A stretch of DNA of 64,000 nt from contig CAYVOV010000014.1 of assembly GCA_964453525.1 (NCBI GenBank), forward strand, positions 36,698 to 100,697. The letters are read 5' to 3'. Made by a program: the position numbers and the translations under genes. The DNA comes from CAYVOV01 sp964453525 (GTDB lineage: Bacteria; Chloroflexota; Dehalococcoidia; Dehalococcoidales; UBA2162). Below, one piece after another: positions 9,135 through 16,827 of this stretch; position 1 is the first letter of the stretch; the number at the start of each line of letters is the position of its first letter. Below the pieces are notes generated by a model. It did no database searches. It saw only the letters and a list, made by a program, of their open reading frames with translations, and was not told where the DNA came from.

Positions 9135-9895
9135 GTTTTTCCTCCTGTAAACTGGACTATTACTTCCTTTGAGGTCTTATTGAATATCGGGAAGACTGCT
9201 GATATCTTGCTATTGTCTATCCTGCCGACATCATATTTATAGCTGCCGAAATTCACTTTCTTCCCCAGCATTTCGGCTACTTCGGATAGGGTTATACTCT
9301 CAGAACTTGTTAAATTGTATATTCCTGAAAGCTCGTTGTCTATTGCATATTTTATAAAATCAAGTATGTCTGAATGGAGGACATAATTGAACACAGAATT
9401 GCCAGCCAGCGTCAGGACACACTCCTCATCTTCAATTATCCTGATAAGACTATTCTTTCTCGAGTGTTTTCCAAGAAAAGCAGAACCTCTCAAAATGAGA
9501 TAGTCCTGGCAGTTGTTCCTAACTATAGATTCGGACATCAGTTTGGTAATTCCATATATTCCACTCACTGAATCCGCTTCTATTACCTCATCTTCCGAAT
9601 GTAGATGGTCATCCTTCGGGTAGACATCCACGGAAGAGATGAATAAAAACTTCCTGTGTGGTATGGAGACCAGTTCCCGGGTTAGAAATACGTTGTCTTC
9701 AAGGTAATTGTTGAGAGAGTCAGAGTTGATTCCGCGAGCAGTGTTAAAAGCAGAGTGAATTATTATATCTACTCCCTGACTTTTTATTTCCTGAAACATA
9801 TCTCCGGATTGCTGCCTCGTAAAGCCGATCCCACCGAGATTCTCATAAATGTACCTGCCAAGACCGCTCCGGATTCCGGTAGTGAGTATTTCCAT
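9131..9895 (-). CDS. Short NAD(P)-dependent sugar reductase/epimerase (RmlD-like)
   Basis: A 254-residue protein, shorter than most extended SDRs (about 300-330). The nucleotide-binding motif is TTGIRSGLGRYI (about 5-16), with FISSVDVYP as the Ser strand and Tyr114/Lys118 in the canonical YGITK. The compact C-terminal domain suggests an RmlD-like reductase of a 4-keto sugar nucleotide rather than a full epimerase, but the class cannot be fixed by reading. Its stop overlaps the start of the next gene (ATGA-type overlap), indicating one operon. Confidence 0.75.
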   Translation of the reverse strand: MEILTTGIRSGLGRYIYENLGGIGFTRQQSGDMFQEIKSQGVDIIIHSAFNTARGINSDSLNNYLEDNVFLTRELVSIPHRKFLFISSVDVYPKDDHLHSEDEVIEADSVSGIYGITKLMSESIVRNNCQDYLILRGSAFLGKHSRKNSLIRIIEDEECVLTLAGNSVFNYVLHSDILDFIKYAIDNELSGIYNLTSSESITLSEVAEMLGKKVNFGSYKYDVGRIDNSKISAVFPIFNKTSKEVIVQFTGGKT

Positions 9896-9952
9896 TTAAA
9901 TCAATACCTTTTCCAGGTGATTACCTTAATGCAGATAGCAATTACCTTTACT

Positions 9953-10104
9953 TCAGGTTAGCTTATCCTCCGCGAATACATTGTATCTTTTGTCGACTAT
10001 ATTCCTATTTTCCCGGTACCAGTCCATCACTTCCTTGATACCATCCTCGATGGATATCACAGGCTCGAAACCAATCGCCCTGGCTCGGGACATATCCATA
10101 TACA
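9953..10104 (-). pseudogene. Duplicated 3' end of a GWAK-type epimerase gene
   Basis: From the ATG at 10099 to the TGA at 9953-9955 the minus strand encodes 48 residues (MDMSRARAIGFEPV...) that match the last ~47 residues of the epimerase at 10810-11787, with about seven replacements. Most nucleotide differences are third-position changes, so the parent copy diverged while still under selection. Homology stops just before 10104. The fragment lies in frame with the SDR stop codon at 10118-10120. It could be a recombination scar where the SDR replaced the body of a second epimerase gene. A GAAGGAAG sequence upstream of the ATG leaves open that it is translated. Confidence 0.8.
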
Positions 10105-10117
10105 AGAAGCTTCCTTC

Positions 10118-10813
10118 TCATTTCTTCTCTCTGTCGTCCAATGTAATTTCATTAATATTAGGGTTGGTGTAAGCAGTATAAATCTTTTGCGCAACTTCTT
10201 GGGGTTCCATTCCAACCGGGAAATATACTTTTGTCTTGATTCTACTCGGATATACTCCGATAACCCTTATCTTATGCTTGTCCGCTTCCAGTCTCAGACT
10301 ATCGGTAAACCCTCGTAATCCCCATTTGCTCGCACAATATATGCTTTTTAGTTCATAAGATTCCAACCCGCATAAAGAATTAATATTAATTATTGTGCCA
10401 TGACCTTTATCTAAAAATAGAGCGTACAACCGCTTGGTTAGTTTTATTAAAGCCAGCAGATTTGTTGTTAAAATCTCATCAATCTGCTCATCATCTATCT
10501 CGTTAAGTGGTGATTTCAGACCTACTCCCACATCGTCTACCTTTAAATCTATTCCCGCATTATTGATCAACGTCGAGACATCTTTTTCTTCAGCAACCCT
10601 ACAGAGTTCTTCTAGAGTTTTATCTAATCTTAAGTCCCCAATTGAAACATAACAACTAATCCCTATCTTCGAAATCCTTTCTTGAACTCTGGCTAAATCT
10701 TCTGTATTTCTCCCGTGCAAAATTACATCGTGATTATTCTTTGCAAAGACAAGGGCTAATTCTTCACCTAACCCCTTACTCGAGCCAGTTATTAAAACAG
10801 ATTTATTCTTCAT
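10118..10813 (-). CDS. Short-chain dehydrogenase/reductase (classical SDR)
   Basis: A 231-residue classical SDR: cofactor motif ITGSSKGLGEELAL near the N-terminus, LINNAGID (NNAG), Ser in ININSLCGLE, and Tyr-x3-Lys in YCASKWG. The length is normal. It probably reduces a keto group or oxidises a hydroxyl; the substrate is unknown, but its place in the cluster suggests a sugar or sugar nucleotide. Its start overlaps the end of the upstream epimerase by 4 bp. It looks less GC-rich than its neighbours. It is followed in frame by the epimerase 3' fragment, so it may have been inserted by recombination. Confidence 0.85.
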   Translation of the reverse strand: MKNKSVLITGSSKGLGEELALVFAKNNHDVILHGRNTEDLARVQERISKIGISCYVSIGDLRLDKTLEELCRVAEEKDVSTLINNAGIDLKVDDVGVGLKSPLNEIDDEQIDEILTTNLLALIKLTKRLYALFLDKGHGTIININSLCGLESYELKSIYCASKWGLRGFTDSLRLEADKHKIRVIGVYPSRIKTKVYFPVGMEPQEVAQKIYTAYTNPNINEITLDDREKK

Positions 10814-11787
10814 TTGTTTTCCGTAAATACATTATATCTTTTATTTACTATATCCCTGTTATCCCGGTACCAGTCCATCACTTCCTTGATACCGTCCTCA
10901 ATGGATATCACAGGTTCGAAGCCCATCGCTTTAGCCCTGGACATATCCATTAACCTCTTGTTATCACCGGAAGGCTTGGATGTATCCCATATTACCTCCG
11001 GTTTTACTTCCATATTACCAACTATAATCTCTACGATTCTTCTAATGGTCACCCCAACACCGCTACCGAGATTCACCGGTTTTCCGTCTGCCTTTTCAAG
11101 CGCAATCATCATCCCCCTGGCTACATCCCTGGCATGAATAAAATCTCTTACCGGAGAACCGTCTCCCCATACCGAAAGAGGGTTTTCTCCGTCCATAGCC
11201 CGTTTTATCAGGGAGGGAATCACCATAGCTGTATCCGGATCGAAATTATCATAGGGGCCATAAACATTGGCCGGCCTGACGATGGCTACTTTGTCCCAGC
11301 CATATTCGATCCTGTAGGCTTCCAGCTGTAGTTCACCCATACGTTTAGCCCATCCGGCAAACTTGTCATTTTCCGATGGAAATGTTTTCCAGACATCGTC
11401 TTCATAAAAAACTTCAGCGGGAGCGTAAACACCGACACTGCTGGTGTAAAGAAACCTCTCTACTCCGGCTTGCCTGGCTGCCTCCATCATATTTGTATTA
11501 AATGAAATGATAGGGACGAAAAAGCTGGCTGGTTTTCTAGCGGTCATCGCCGGTGATCCCTTAACTCCAGCGAGATGAAAAACATAGTCCATACCGTTGA
11601 CAACTTTCTGGCAAAAATCCAGGTACATCAGGTTTCCTTTGACAAACTCAGCGCCTTTTGGACAGCGGCTTTCATCATCCAGCGAAGCTACTCTCACGCA
11701 GGCCCCCGCTTGCAGCAGAAGCTCCACAAGCTGCCTGCCGATGAGGCCCGTTCCCCCGGTTACCAGTACGTTTGTACCTTTATACAT
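10810..11787 (-). CDS. NAD-dependent epimerase/dehydratase family protein (GWAK type)
   Basis: About 325 residues: VLVTGGTGLIGRQLVE NAD-binding motif, TSSVGVYAP, RPANVYGPYDNFDPDT and VWGDGSPVRDFIHARDVA, all typical of sugar-nucleotide epimerases. The active-site segment is DKFAGWAKRMGE: Lys148 is present, but the -4 position where Tyr is expected is Ala144. I chose the start at 11787 because AAGGGG precedes it at a good distance; another ATG lies seven codons upstream at 11808. It overlaps the downstream SDR by 4 bp. A partial second copy of its 3' end lies at 9953-10104. The precise reaction is unknown. Confidence 0.82.
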   Translation of the reverse strand: MYKGTNVLVTGGTGLIGRQLVELLLQAGACVRVASLDDESRCPKGAEFVKGNLMYLDFCQKVVNGMDYVFHLAGVKGSPAMTARKPASFFVPIISFNTNMMEAARQAGVERFLYTSSVGVYAPAEVFYEDDVWKTFPSENDKFAGWAKRMGELQLEAYRIEYGWDKVAIVRPANVYGPYDNFDPDTAMVIPSLIKRAMDGENPLSVWGDGSPVRDFIHARDVARGMMIALEKADGKPVNLGSGVGVTIRRIVEIIVGNMEVKPEVIWDTSKPSGDNKRLMDMSRAKAMGFEPVISIEDGIKEVMDWYRDNRDIVNKRYNVFTENK

Positions 11788-11906
11788 AAGTATATTCCCC
11801 TTAATCATTTAACCTATTGTTAGGCTCGATTCCAGAAAGTGCCGAACCTAGGTTACCATACACCTGAGTCCGGGCATTGGGATTGACCAGCAGAAGGTCA
11901 AGATGT

Positions 11907-12845
11907 TCAGCCATTCTTTAGCCACTCCAGAGTCGTTCCGATGATACTGTCCACGTCCAGCCCGCAAAGCCGCTGGAGGTTTTTCCTATCACCACCTTGA
12001 GTGATAAACCTGTCAGGAATACCGAGGCACTTGAGCTTCAAATCCGATTCTCGCTTTACAATAAGACCGGAGATAATATTACCAATTCCACTGCTGATGA
12101 AACTCTCCTCAATGGTCAGTATCCTGCCAGTTTTTCCGGCAGTATCCAGTAGCAGCTCTTCGTTGAGTGGTTTTATCCTGTACAGGTCAACAATTCCGGC
12201 ATCTATGGAATGCCGAGCAAGCTCATTGGCTACCTCGAAAGCTCGATGTACCATAATACCAGTAGTCACAATCGTTAAATCCCGCCCTTCTTTGAGTATA
12301 CTGATGCCGGAAGAAAAGTCTGCACCATCATCATATAGAGACGGCAGCTTTTCCCGGTCAAAGCGAATATATTTCGGTCCCGGATTTTGATAAGTCATCC
12401 GGGCGAAGGCCGCTCCCATTGCACTATCGGAAGCGTTGAAGATGGTCATACCGGGCAAGGAGCTCATAATGGCAATATCCTCAAGGGCCTGGTGAGTCGG
12501 CCCGGAAAGGTCGTATGAATAACCGGCGCCAACCATTACGCCATTGATATGGAAACCTTTCATGGACATATGCACCCTGATTTGCTCGAAACAGCGCAGA
12601 GGAAGGAAAGGAGCGATAGAATACAGGTAGACAATCTTGTTCGCCATAGCCAGGCCGGTGGCCACATTGACCATATTTTGCTCGGCAATGCCGATATGGA
12701 TGAACTGGTCAGGTATATCCTCCCTGAATTTATCGAGGCTCGGAGCGCCGAAGTCGTTGGATAGGAAAATTACCTGCCGGTCTTCCCGGGCAATATCATA
12801 TAATTCGTCGAGGAAGGCATCCCTCATGCTGATATTCACCGGCAT
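11907..12845 (-). CDS. Transketolase-like protein, C-terminal (pyrimidine-binding) subunit
   Basis: A 312-residue protein carrying the PYR domain and the C-terminal domain of a split transketolase. Visible markers are the catalytic glutamate in FIHIGIAEQNMVN, GYSYDLSGPTHQALEDIA, and a C-terminal LTIEESFISSGIG block. It overlaps the N-terminal subunit gene by 10 bp, so the two form a heteromeric TPP enzyme that transfers a two-carbon ketol unit. Inside a surface-sugar cluster the pair probably makes or extends a special sugar (a heptulose/octulose, or a branched two-carbon side chain) rather than serving the pentose phosphate pathway. That role is inference. Confidence 0.88.
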   Translation of the reverse strand: MPVNISMRDAFLDELYDIAREDRQVIFLSNDFGAPSLDKFREDIPDQFIHIGIAEQNMVNVATGLAMANKIVYLYSIAPFLPLRCFEQIRVHMSMKGFHINGVMVGAGYSYDLSGPTHQALEDIAIMSSLPGMTIFNASDSAMGAAFARMTYQNPGPKYIRFDREKLPSLYDDGADFSSGISILKEGRDLTIVTTGIMVHRAFEVANELARHSIDAGIVDLYRIKPLNEELLLDTAGKTGRILTIEESFISSGIGNIISGLIVKRESDLKLKCLGIPDRFITQGGDRKNLQRLCGLDVDSIIGTTLEWLKNG

Positions 12846-13669
12846 AACTCCTCCCTCGCTTTTTCCAGTTGTTCCGCACTTGGGATAATAACATGGCCCA
12901 TCGGATTATCTTCAAGTAGCGATATTCCCTTGCCTTTAACAGTATTAGCAATAATGACCAGAGGTCTGGGTGATTTTCGGTTCCGAAAGCCTTCAAAAGC
13001 AGCGAATATCTCATTAAAAGAGTGCCCGTCAATGGTGATTACGTCCCAGCCGAAAGCCTGCCATTTGTCTTCGAAAGGGTCAAGCCGGAGGCAGTTTTCT
13101 GTAAAGTCGATGGTGCATATACCATTCCGGTCGACAACCGCTATCAGGTTATCCAGTTTCCAGTGCCCGGCAAACATAGCCGCTTCCCATATCGCTCCCT
13201 CATAACATTCGCCATCGCCCAGCATCACCACGGTTAAATATTCCTTGCCGTCCATCTTGGCGGCAAGAGCCAGTCCTGCACCCACTCCCAGTCCGTGACC
13301 GAGCGAACCCCAGACTGCCTCGATGCCGGGAATGTCACCTGGCACATTACCACCATAGGGTCCCAGCAGGCTGCAGTCCTGACAGTACTTCTCCAGTTCA
13401 GCTTCAGGGAAAAAATGAAGGTCGCTGAGTATGGGATAAAGCCCGACGGCCCCAGGGCTCTTGCTCATAATGAACCTGTCCCTTCCTTCCCAGGCGAGGT
13501 CTTTCACATCGAAGCGGAGAATACCTCCGTAGAACAGGGCGACCAGAAGCTCGGTGCAGGAGAATGCTGAAGCTATCCTTCCTTCACCAGCGCGGGCGCA
13601 CATCTCGAGGACTTCCTGGCGGACCCGCTTTGCCTTTTCCTGTAATTTGGCGTTACTATACCGAGGCAT
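12836..13669 (-). CDS. Transketolase-like protein, N-terminal (TPP/Mg-binding) subunit
   Basis: About 277 residues with the TPP/Mg motif VMLGDGECYEGAIWEA followed by AVVDRNG, and LGHGLGVGAGLALA for the pyrophosphate side. The open frame extends another 61 codons upstream to 13852, but that part lies inside the kinase gene and has no transketolase similarity. The ATG at 13669 is preceded by GAGGGG and gives the usual start of such subunits (MPRYSNAKLQEKAKRVR). It overlaps the kinase gene by 14 bp and the C-terminal subunit gene by 10 bp, indicating tight translational coupling. Confidence 0.88.
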   Translation of the reverse strand: MPRYSNAKLQEKAKRVRQEVLEMCARAGEGRIASAFSCTELLVALFYGGILRFDVKDLAWEGRDRFIMSKSPGAVGLYPILSDLHFFPEAELEKYCQDCSLLGPYGGNVPGDIPGIEAVWGSLGHGLGVGAGLALAAKMDGKEYLTVVMLGDGECYEGAIWEAAMFAGHWKLDNLIAVVDRNGICTIDFTENCLRLDPFEDKWQAFGWDVITIDGHSFNEIFAAFEGFRNRKSPRPLVIIANTVKGKGISLLEDNPMGHVIIPSAEQLEKAREELCR

Positions 13670-14663
13670 CGAATCCCCTCTCTGGCTCATAAAAGATAAT
13701 CTGACTTCCCTGGTTTTCGAATTTGAAAGGAACGTAGAGGAGCCTTTTAAATTTTGTTTTAATTTTAGACTGGGTTTCGGGTTTGGCAAAGAACAGGATG
13801 AAACCACCGCCGCCGGCACCAAGTAGCTTCCCGCCGATAGCCCCGGCATCACGCGCTGCTGCGTATATCTCGTCGATTTCAGCAGTCGATATTCTATCGG
13901 TCAGGCTCCGCTTTAGCTGCCAGCTTTCGTGCAGCAGTTTGCCGAAGTCAGAAAGGTCACTATTCCCGTTAAGGATCGTTATTCCTTCATCCACCATACG
14001 ATACATCTCTGACAGCTCCCGTTTCCGGTTGGGAGTCTGCCGGATTTGCTCGGCAGCGATTTCCGAAGCTATCCGGGAAAAACCGGTGAAGAACAGCATT
14101 AAATGATCCTGAAGCAGTTCGACTCTTTTCGGCTTGACCGTGATGCGTTTGATATCGATATCGTTTTTACCGCTGAAGCCGATACGGTTGAATCCACCGA
14201 AAGCGGCAAGTACCTGGTCCTGAGAGCCAACACTTTCTTTGATTATGTTCTGCTCTATATGAATGGCATCGAGAGCTAATTGCTTTTTACCGGGCATTAT
14301 GCCCTTGAGGGCATACAGGGCGTTGAGAAGGCCCACTGTAAACGAAGAACTCGAGCCCAATCCTGTCCGGGCAGGCAAGTCACCATCGTGATGGATTTCC
14401 ATGCCCTCGATAATCTTCATGAATTTGAGGGTTGCTCTCACTGAAGGGTGCTGGATTTCATCGATGTCCTTTACCTGTTCCATCCTGGAATAGACAATCC
14501 GGTGTTTGTGCTCGAAGAATGGCGGCAGTAAACGGCAGGAGATATAACAATACTTATCTATAGTAGTGCCCAGTACCGCGCCTTCGTTTTCCTGATACCA
14601 GGCAGGGTAGTCGGTACCACCACCAAAAAACGAGATACGGAACGGTGTCTGGCTAATAATCAT
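13656..14663 (-). CDS. GHMP kinase, D-glycero-D-manno-heptose 7-phosphate kinase-like
   Basis: A 335-residue GHMP-family kinase: N-terminal PFRISFFGGGTDYP, the GHMP ATP-binding motif ARTGLGSSSSFTVG (about 99-112), HPSVRATLKFM and the C-terminal GAGGGGFILFF. The overall order and length match the HddA/fucokinase-like branch, which phosphorylates the anomeric hydroxyl of heptose 7-phosphate or a related sugar. With a GDP-fucose-synthase-like reductase upstream, a GDP-activated heptose or 6-deoxy sugar is plausible. The isomerase, phosphatase and guanylyltransferase are not in this window, so the pathway is incomplete here. Confidence 0.82.
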   Translation of the reverse strand: MIISQTPFRISFFGGGTDYPAWYQENEGAVLGTTIDKYCYISCRLLPPFFEHKHRIVYSRMEQVKDIDEIQHPSVRATLKFMKIIEGMEIHHDGDLPARTGLGSSSSFTVGLLNALYALKGIMPGKKQLALDAIHIEQNIIKESVGSQDQVLAAFGGFNRIGFSGKNDIDIKRITVKPKRVELLQDHLMLFFTGFSRIASEIAAEQIRQTPNRKRELSEMYRMVDEGITILNGNSDLSDFGKLLHESWQLKRSLTDRISTAEIDEIYAAARDAGAIGGKLLGAGGGGFILFFAKPETQSKIKTKFKRLLYVPFKFENQGSQIIFYEPERGFDASV

Positions 14664-14855
14664 TTAATTACCTCTGCCATTGTATAAATGCGCCTTATCC
14701 TTTATACGTGCCAATTGTCCATATTGTAACCTATTACGCTATGTCCGTAAATAGCAGAAATTACTATATGTGCTGGATGAACTGCTTTCTCCATGTCCCG
14801 AATGCGGCTGCGATTTAGCAAAAAATGAGTTTCACGGAAGATGATAAAACGGTTA

Positions 14856-15812
14856 TTAACCGTAATTATTTCCTGTTTGCATATTTTCAGGCTGACTCTC
14901 AAACCACCGGTAGGTCTGCCGTATGCCTTCCATTAAGCTTATCTTAGGCGACCATCCCAGCCTGTTAATTTTACTTGCGTCCAGCAATTTCCGGGGAGCG
15001 CCGTCCGGTTTCGACTCGTCGAACACTACTTCCCCCTCGAAACCGACGACCTCTTTTATTGCCAGCGCCATCTCTTTTATAGAGATATCTTTCCCGGAAC
15101 CGATGTTTATTAATTCAGAATCGCTATATTCTTTCATCAAGGTGATACAGGCATTCGCCAGGTCATCGACGTGCAGGGCCTCACGCCGCGGAGAGCCGGT
15201 GCCCCAGACAACTACTTCCGCCTCGTTATTTATTCTCGCCCGGTGCATCCTCGTTATCAGCGCCGGCAGGACATGACCGGTTTCCGGATTAAAATCGTCG
15301 CCCGGACCATAAACATCGGCAGGAACTGCCGTGATATATTCGACCCCATACTGGCGATGATATGACTGGCACATGCTAATTCCAGCGATCTTGGCGATAG
15401 CATACGGCTCGCTGGTAGGCTCCAACTTGCCGTTTAGCAGGTATTCTTCCTTAATCGGCTGGGGGCACTCTTTAGGATAGATACAGGAACTACCTAAAAA
15501 TAGTAGCTTCTTAACGCCTGATTTCCAGGCGGAATGTATAACATTTATCTCGCTTACCAAATTTGCATAAATAAAGTCTGCTGGATATTGATTATTGGCA
15601 AGTATTCCTCCCACTTTAAGGGAGGTCAGAAAAACGTAGTCCGGATGGTTCTCCATGAAATATTCCAGGGTATGAGCCTGAGAAGTCAGGTCTGGCATTT
15701 CAGAATCAAGATTTAAAATATGAGTGAACCCGGATCCTTTGAGACGACGGATTATCGCCGAACCTATTATGCCTTCATGACCGGCTACGAAAACCTTATC
15801 TTCTTTATCCAT
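14856..15812 (-). CDS. GDP-L-fucose synthase-like 3,5-epimerase/4-reductase
   Basis: A 318-residue extended SDR with VFVAGHEGIIGSAIIRRL, the Ser strand FLGSSCIYPKECPQPI (a signature of Fcl/WcaG), Tyr/Lys in EPYAIAKIAG, and YGPGDDFNPETGHVLPALI. The family converts GDP-4-keto-6-deoxymannose to GDP-fucose; close relatives act on GDP-6-deoxy-heptose. It is the first gene of the minus-strand cluster, 192 bp upstream of the kinase. No GDP-mannose 4,6-dehydratase lies in the window, so the substrate must come from elsewhere or differ from the textbook one. Confidence 0.86.
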   Translation of the reverse strand: MDKEDKVFVAGHEGIIGSAIIRRLKGSGFTHILNLDSEMPDLTSQAHTLEYFMENHPDYVFLTSLKVGGILANNQYPADFIYANLVSEINVIHSAWKSGVKKLLFLGSSCIYPKECPQPIKEEYLLNGKLEPTSEPYAIAKIAGISMCQSYHRQYGVEYITAVPADVYGPGDDFNPETGHVLPALITRMHRARINNEAEVVVWGTGSPRREALHVDDLANACITLMKEYSDSELINIGSGKDISIKEMALAIKEVVGFEGEVVFDESKPDGAPRKLLDASKINRLGWSPKISLMEGIRQTYRWFESQPENMQTGNNYG

Positions 15813-16108
15813 AACTTTGTAAAATCAGGATTTTTCTTATTTTAACTTATACCTTATTATATTTCATTTCTTGCAGCGTATCCATCGCGAGGTCGAAATA
15901 CATTATTTTTAATAATAACCAGATATTGGTTTTATATAAACATTTTCTTGAGTAATATTTATACAATGAAGATAAACCTATCTCCAGAAGACAGAGAAAT
16001 GGCTTATCTGCTACCAGTGAATGTAAAGCCCTTTTCCAGCTTGTTATGAGCTGGCATCAGAGCCCAACGTGAATACGGGTATTGATTTGAACGGTTAGCA
16101 AATGTAAA
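15813..16108. other. AT-rich intergenic region upstream of the glycan cluster
   Basis: Between the divergent GDP-fucose synthase-like gene and the MarR gene I see no coding potential. The stretch is AT-rich and must hold the promoter of the minus-strand glycan cluster. A TATAAT on the minus strand (reverse of 15853-15862) has no convincing -35 partner. Confidence 0.4.
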
Positions 16109-16147
16109 GTTTTGACGGCAAGCCGTAAAACGTTGTATCATATATGA
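16109..16147 (+). promoter_or_regulatory. Promoter/operator candidate for the MarR gene
   Basis: Two palindromes lie 60-100 bp before the MarR start. The first is GTTTTGACGGC-AA-GCCGTAAAAC (16109-16131, one unpaired base); the second is the perfect TCATATATGA (16138-16147). A -35-like TTGACG (16112-16117) and a -10-like TATCAT (16136-16141) are 18 bp apart, and the second palindrome overlaps the -10. This fits autorepression by the MarR protein, but it is pattern evidence only. Confidence 0.42.
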
Positions 16148-16205
16148 CATTAAGATATGGTGATGAATAACTCGAATAATCCAGGTCACTAAAGGGGAAA
16201 TAGAA

Positions 16206-16694
16206 TTGATAGATATTGAACTCGAAGACAATACGCTCAGAACTTTCGTAATCTTTGCTCAGGCAGCCCGGGAAACAATGAAATACTTGGATAATCATTT
16301 GTTCAGAGGAGCAGGAACCTCATTAATCAGATTCATCGTCTTGCAGGCATTAGTCAGAAATGAGGGAGGTCTGAAACCCACTGACTTAGCCGATTGGACA
16401 CAGACGGAACGGCATAATATTACCACCTTGATTGACCGTATGGGTAGAGAAGGGCTTATTACAGTTAGTGAGAATCCGCATGATAAGAGGTCAGTGATTG
16501 TTAATTTGACGGATAAGGGACGGGAGGTTCTCGAAAGGTCAAATCCCGTAGCGGCTGAAGTTGTTGACCAGGTGATGTCCTCAATAAATGAAAAGGATAA
16601 AGTTTTCATGGAAAAAATACTGAGAGTTATGAGGGAAAATGCACACCAGGGTCTGGTATCTGCTGGTAAAGGTACAAAAAAGAAATCAGAGTAG
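16206..16694 (+). CDS. MarR-family transcriptional regulator
   Basis: A 162-residue winged-helix protein. The recognition-helix region reads LKPTDLADWTQTERHNITTLIDRM, and the wing is LITVSENPHDKRSVIVNLTDKG, the classical MarR DxRS pattern. The start is TTG at 16206 with AAAGGGG at good distance. It is divergent from the glycan cluster and convergent with the aldehyde oxidoreductase gene, with a terminator-like hairpin in between. The ligand is unknown. It may control itself through the palindromes at 16109-16147, and possibly the glycan operon across the shared intergenic region. Confidence 0.88.
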   Translation: MIDIELEDNTLRTFVIFAQAARETMKYLDNHLFRGAGTSLIRFIVLQALVRNEGGLKPTDLADWTQTERHNITTLIDRMGREGLITVSENPHDKRSVIVNLTDKGREVLERSNPVAAEVVDQVMSSINEKDKVFMEKILRVMRENAHQGLVSAGKGTKKKSE

Positions 16695-16755
16695 GTTATC
16701 CATGCTGCTGCTTACAGATTAACCATCTGGATTTGATAATAAGGTAATAAAAGGG

Positions 16756-16782
16756 CGGGGACAGAAAACTGTCCCCGTCTTG
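16756..16782 (+). terminator. Terminator-like hairpin after the MarR gene
   Basis: CGGGGACAG-AAAA-CTGTCCCCG is a perfect 9-bp stem with a 4-base loop, followed by TCTTGT, which is a weak T tract. It sits between convergent genes and may serve both. The GGGGACAG/CTGTCCCC core is a sequence often dispersed in bacterial genomes, so it could also be a small repeat. Confidence 0.5.
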
Positions 16783-16827
16783 TACATATAATCTGCGCCT
16801 GCCTTTTACCCGGCGTTCTTCTTACTA

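Noticed and set aside
10118..10120. TGA of the SDR gene read as selenocysteine into the epimerase fragment
   Set aside because: The sequence after it is the tail of a different enzyme family; in-frame continuation is a one-in-three chance and no SECIS is visible.
13670..13852. 61-codon N-terminal extension of the transketolase N subunit
   Set aside because: It overlaps the kinase gene out of frame, has no similarity to transketolase, and a start with a good Shine-Dalgarno exists at 13669.
14702..14902. 66-codon minus-strand frame between the kinase and GDP-fucose synthase-like genes
   Set aside because: It starts inside the neighbouring gene in another frame and has no recognisable features.
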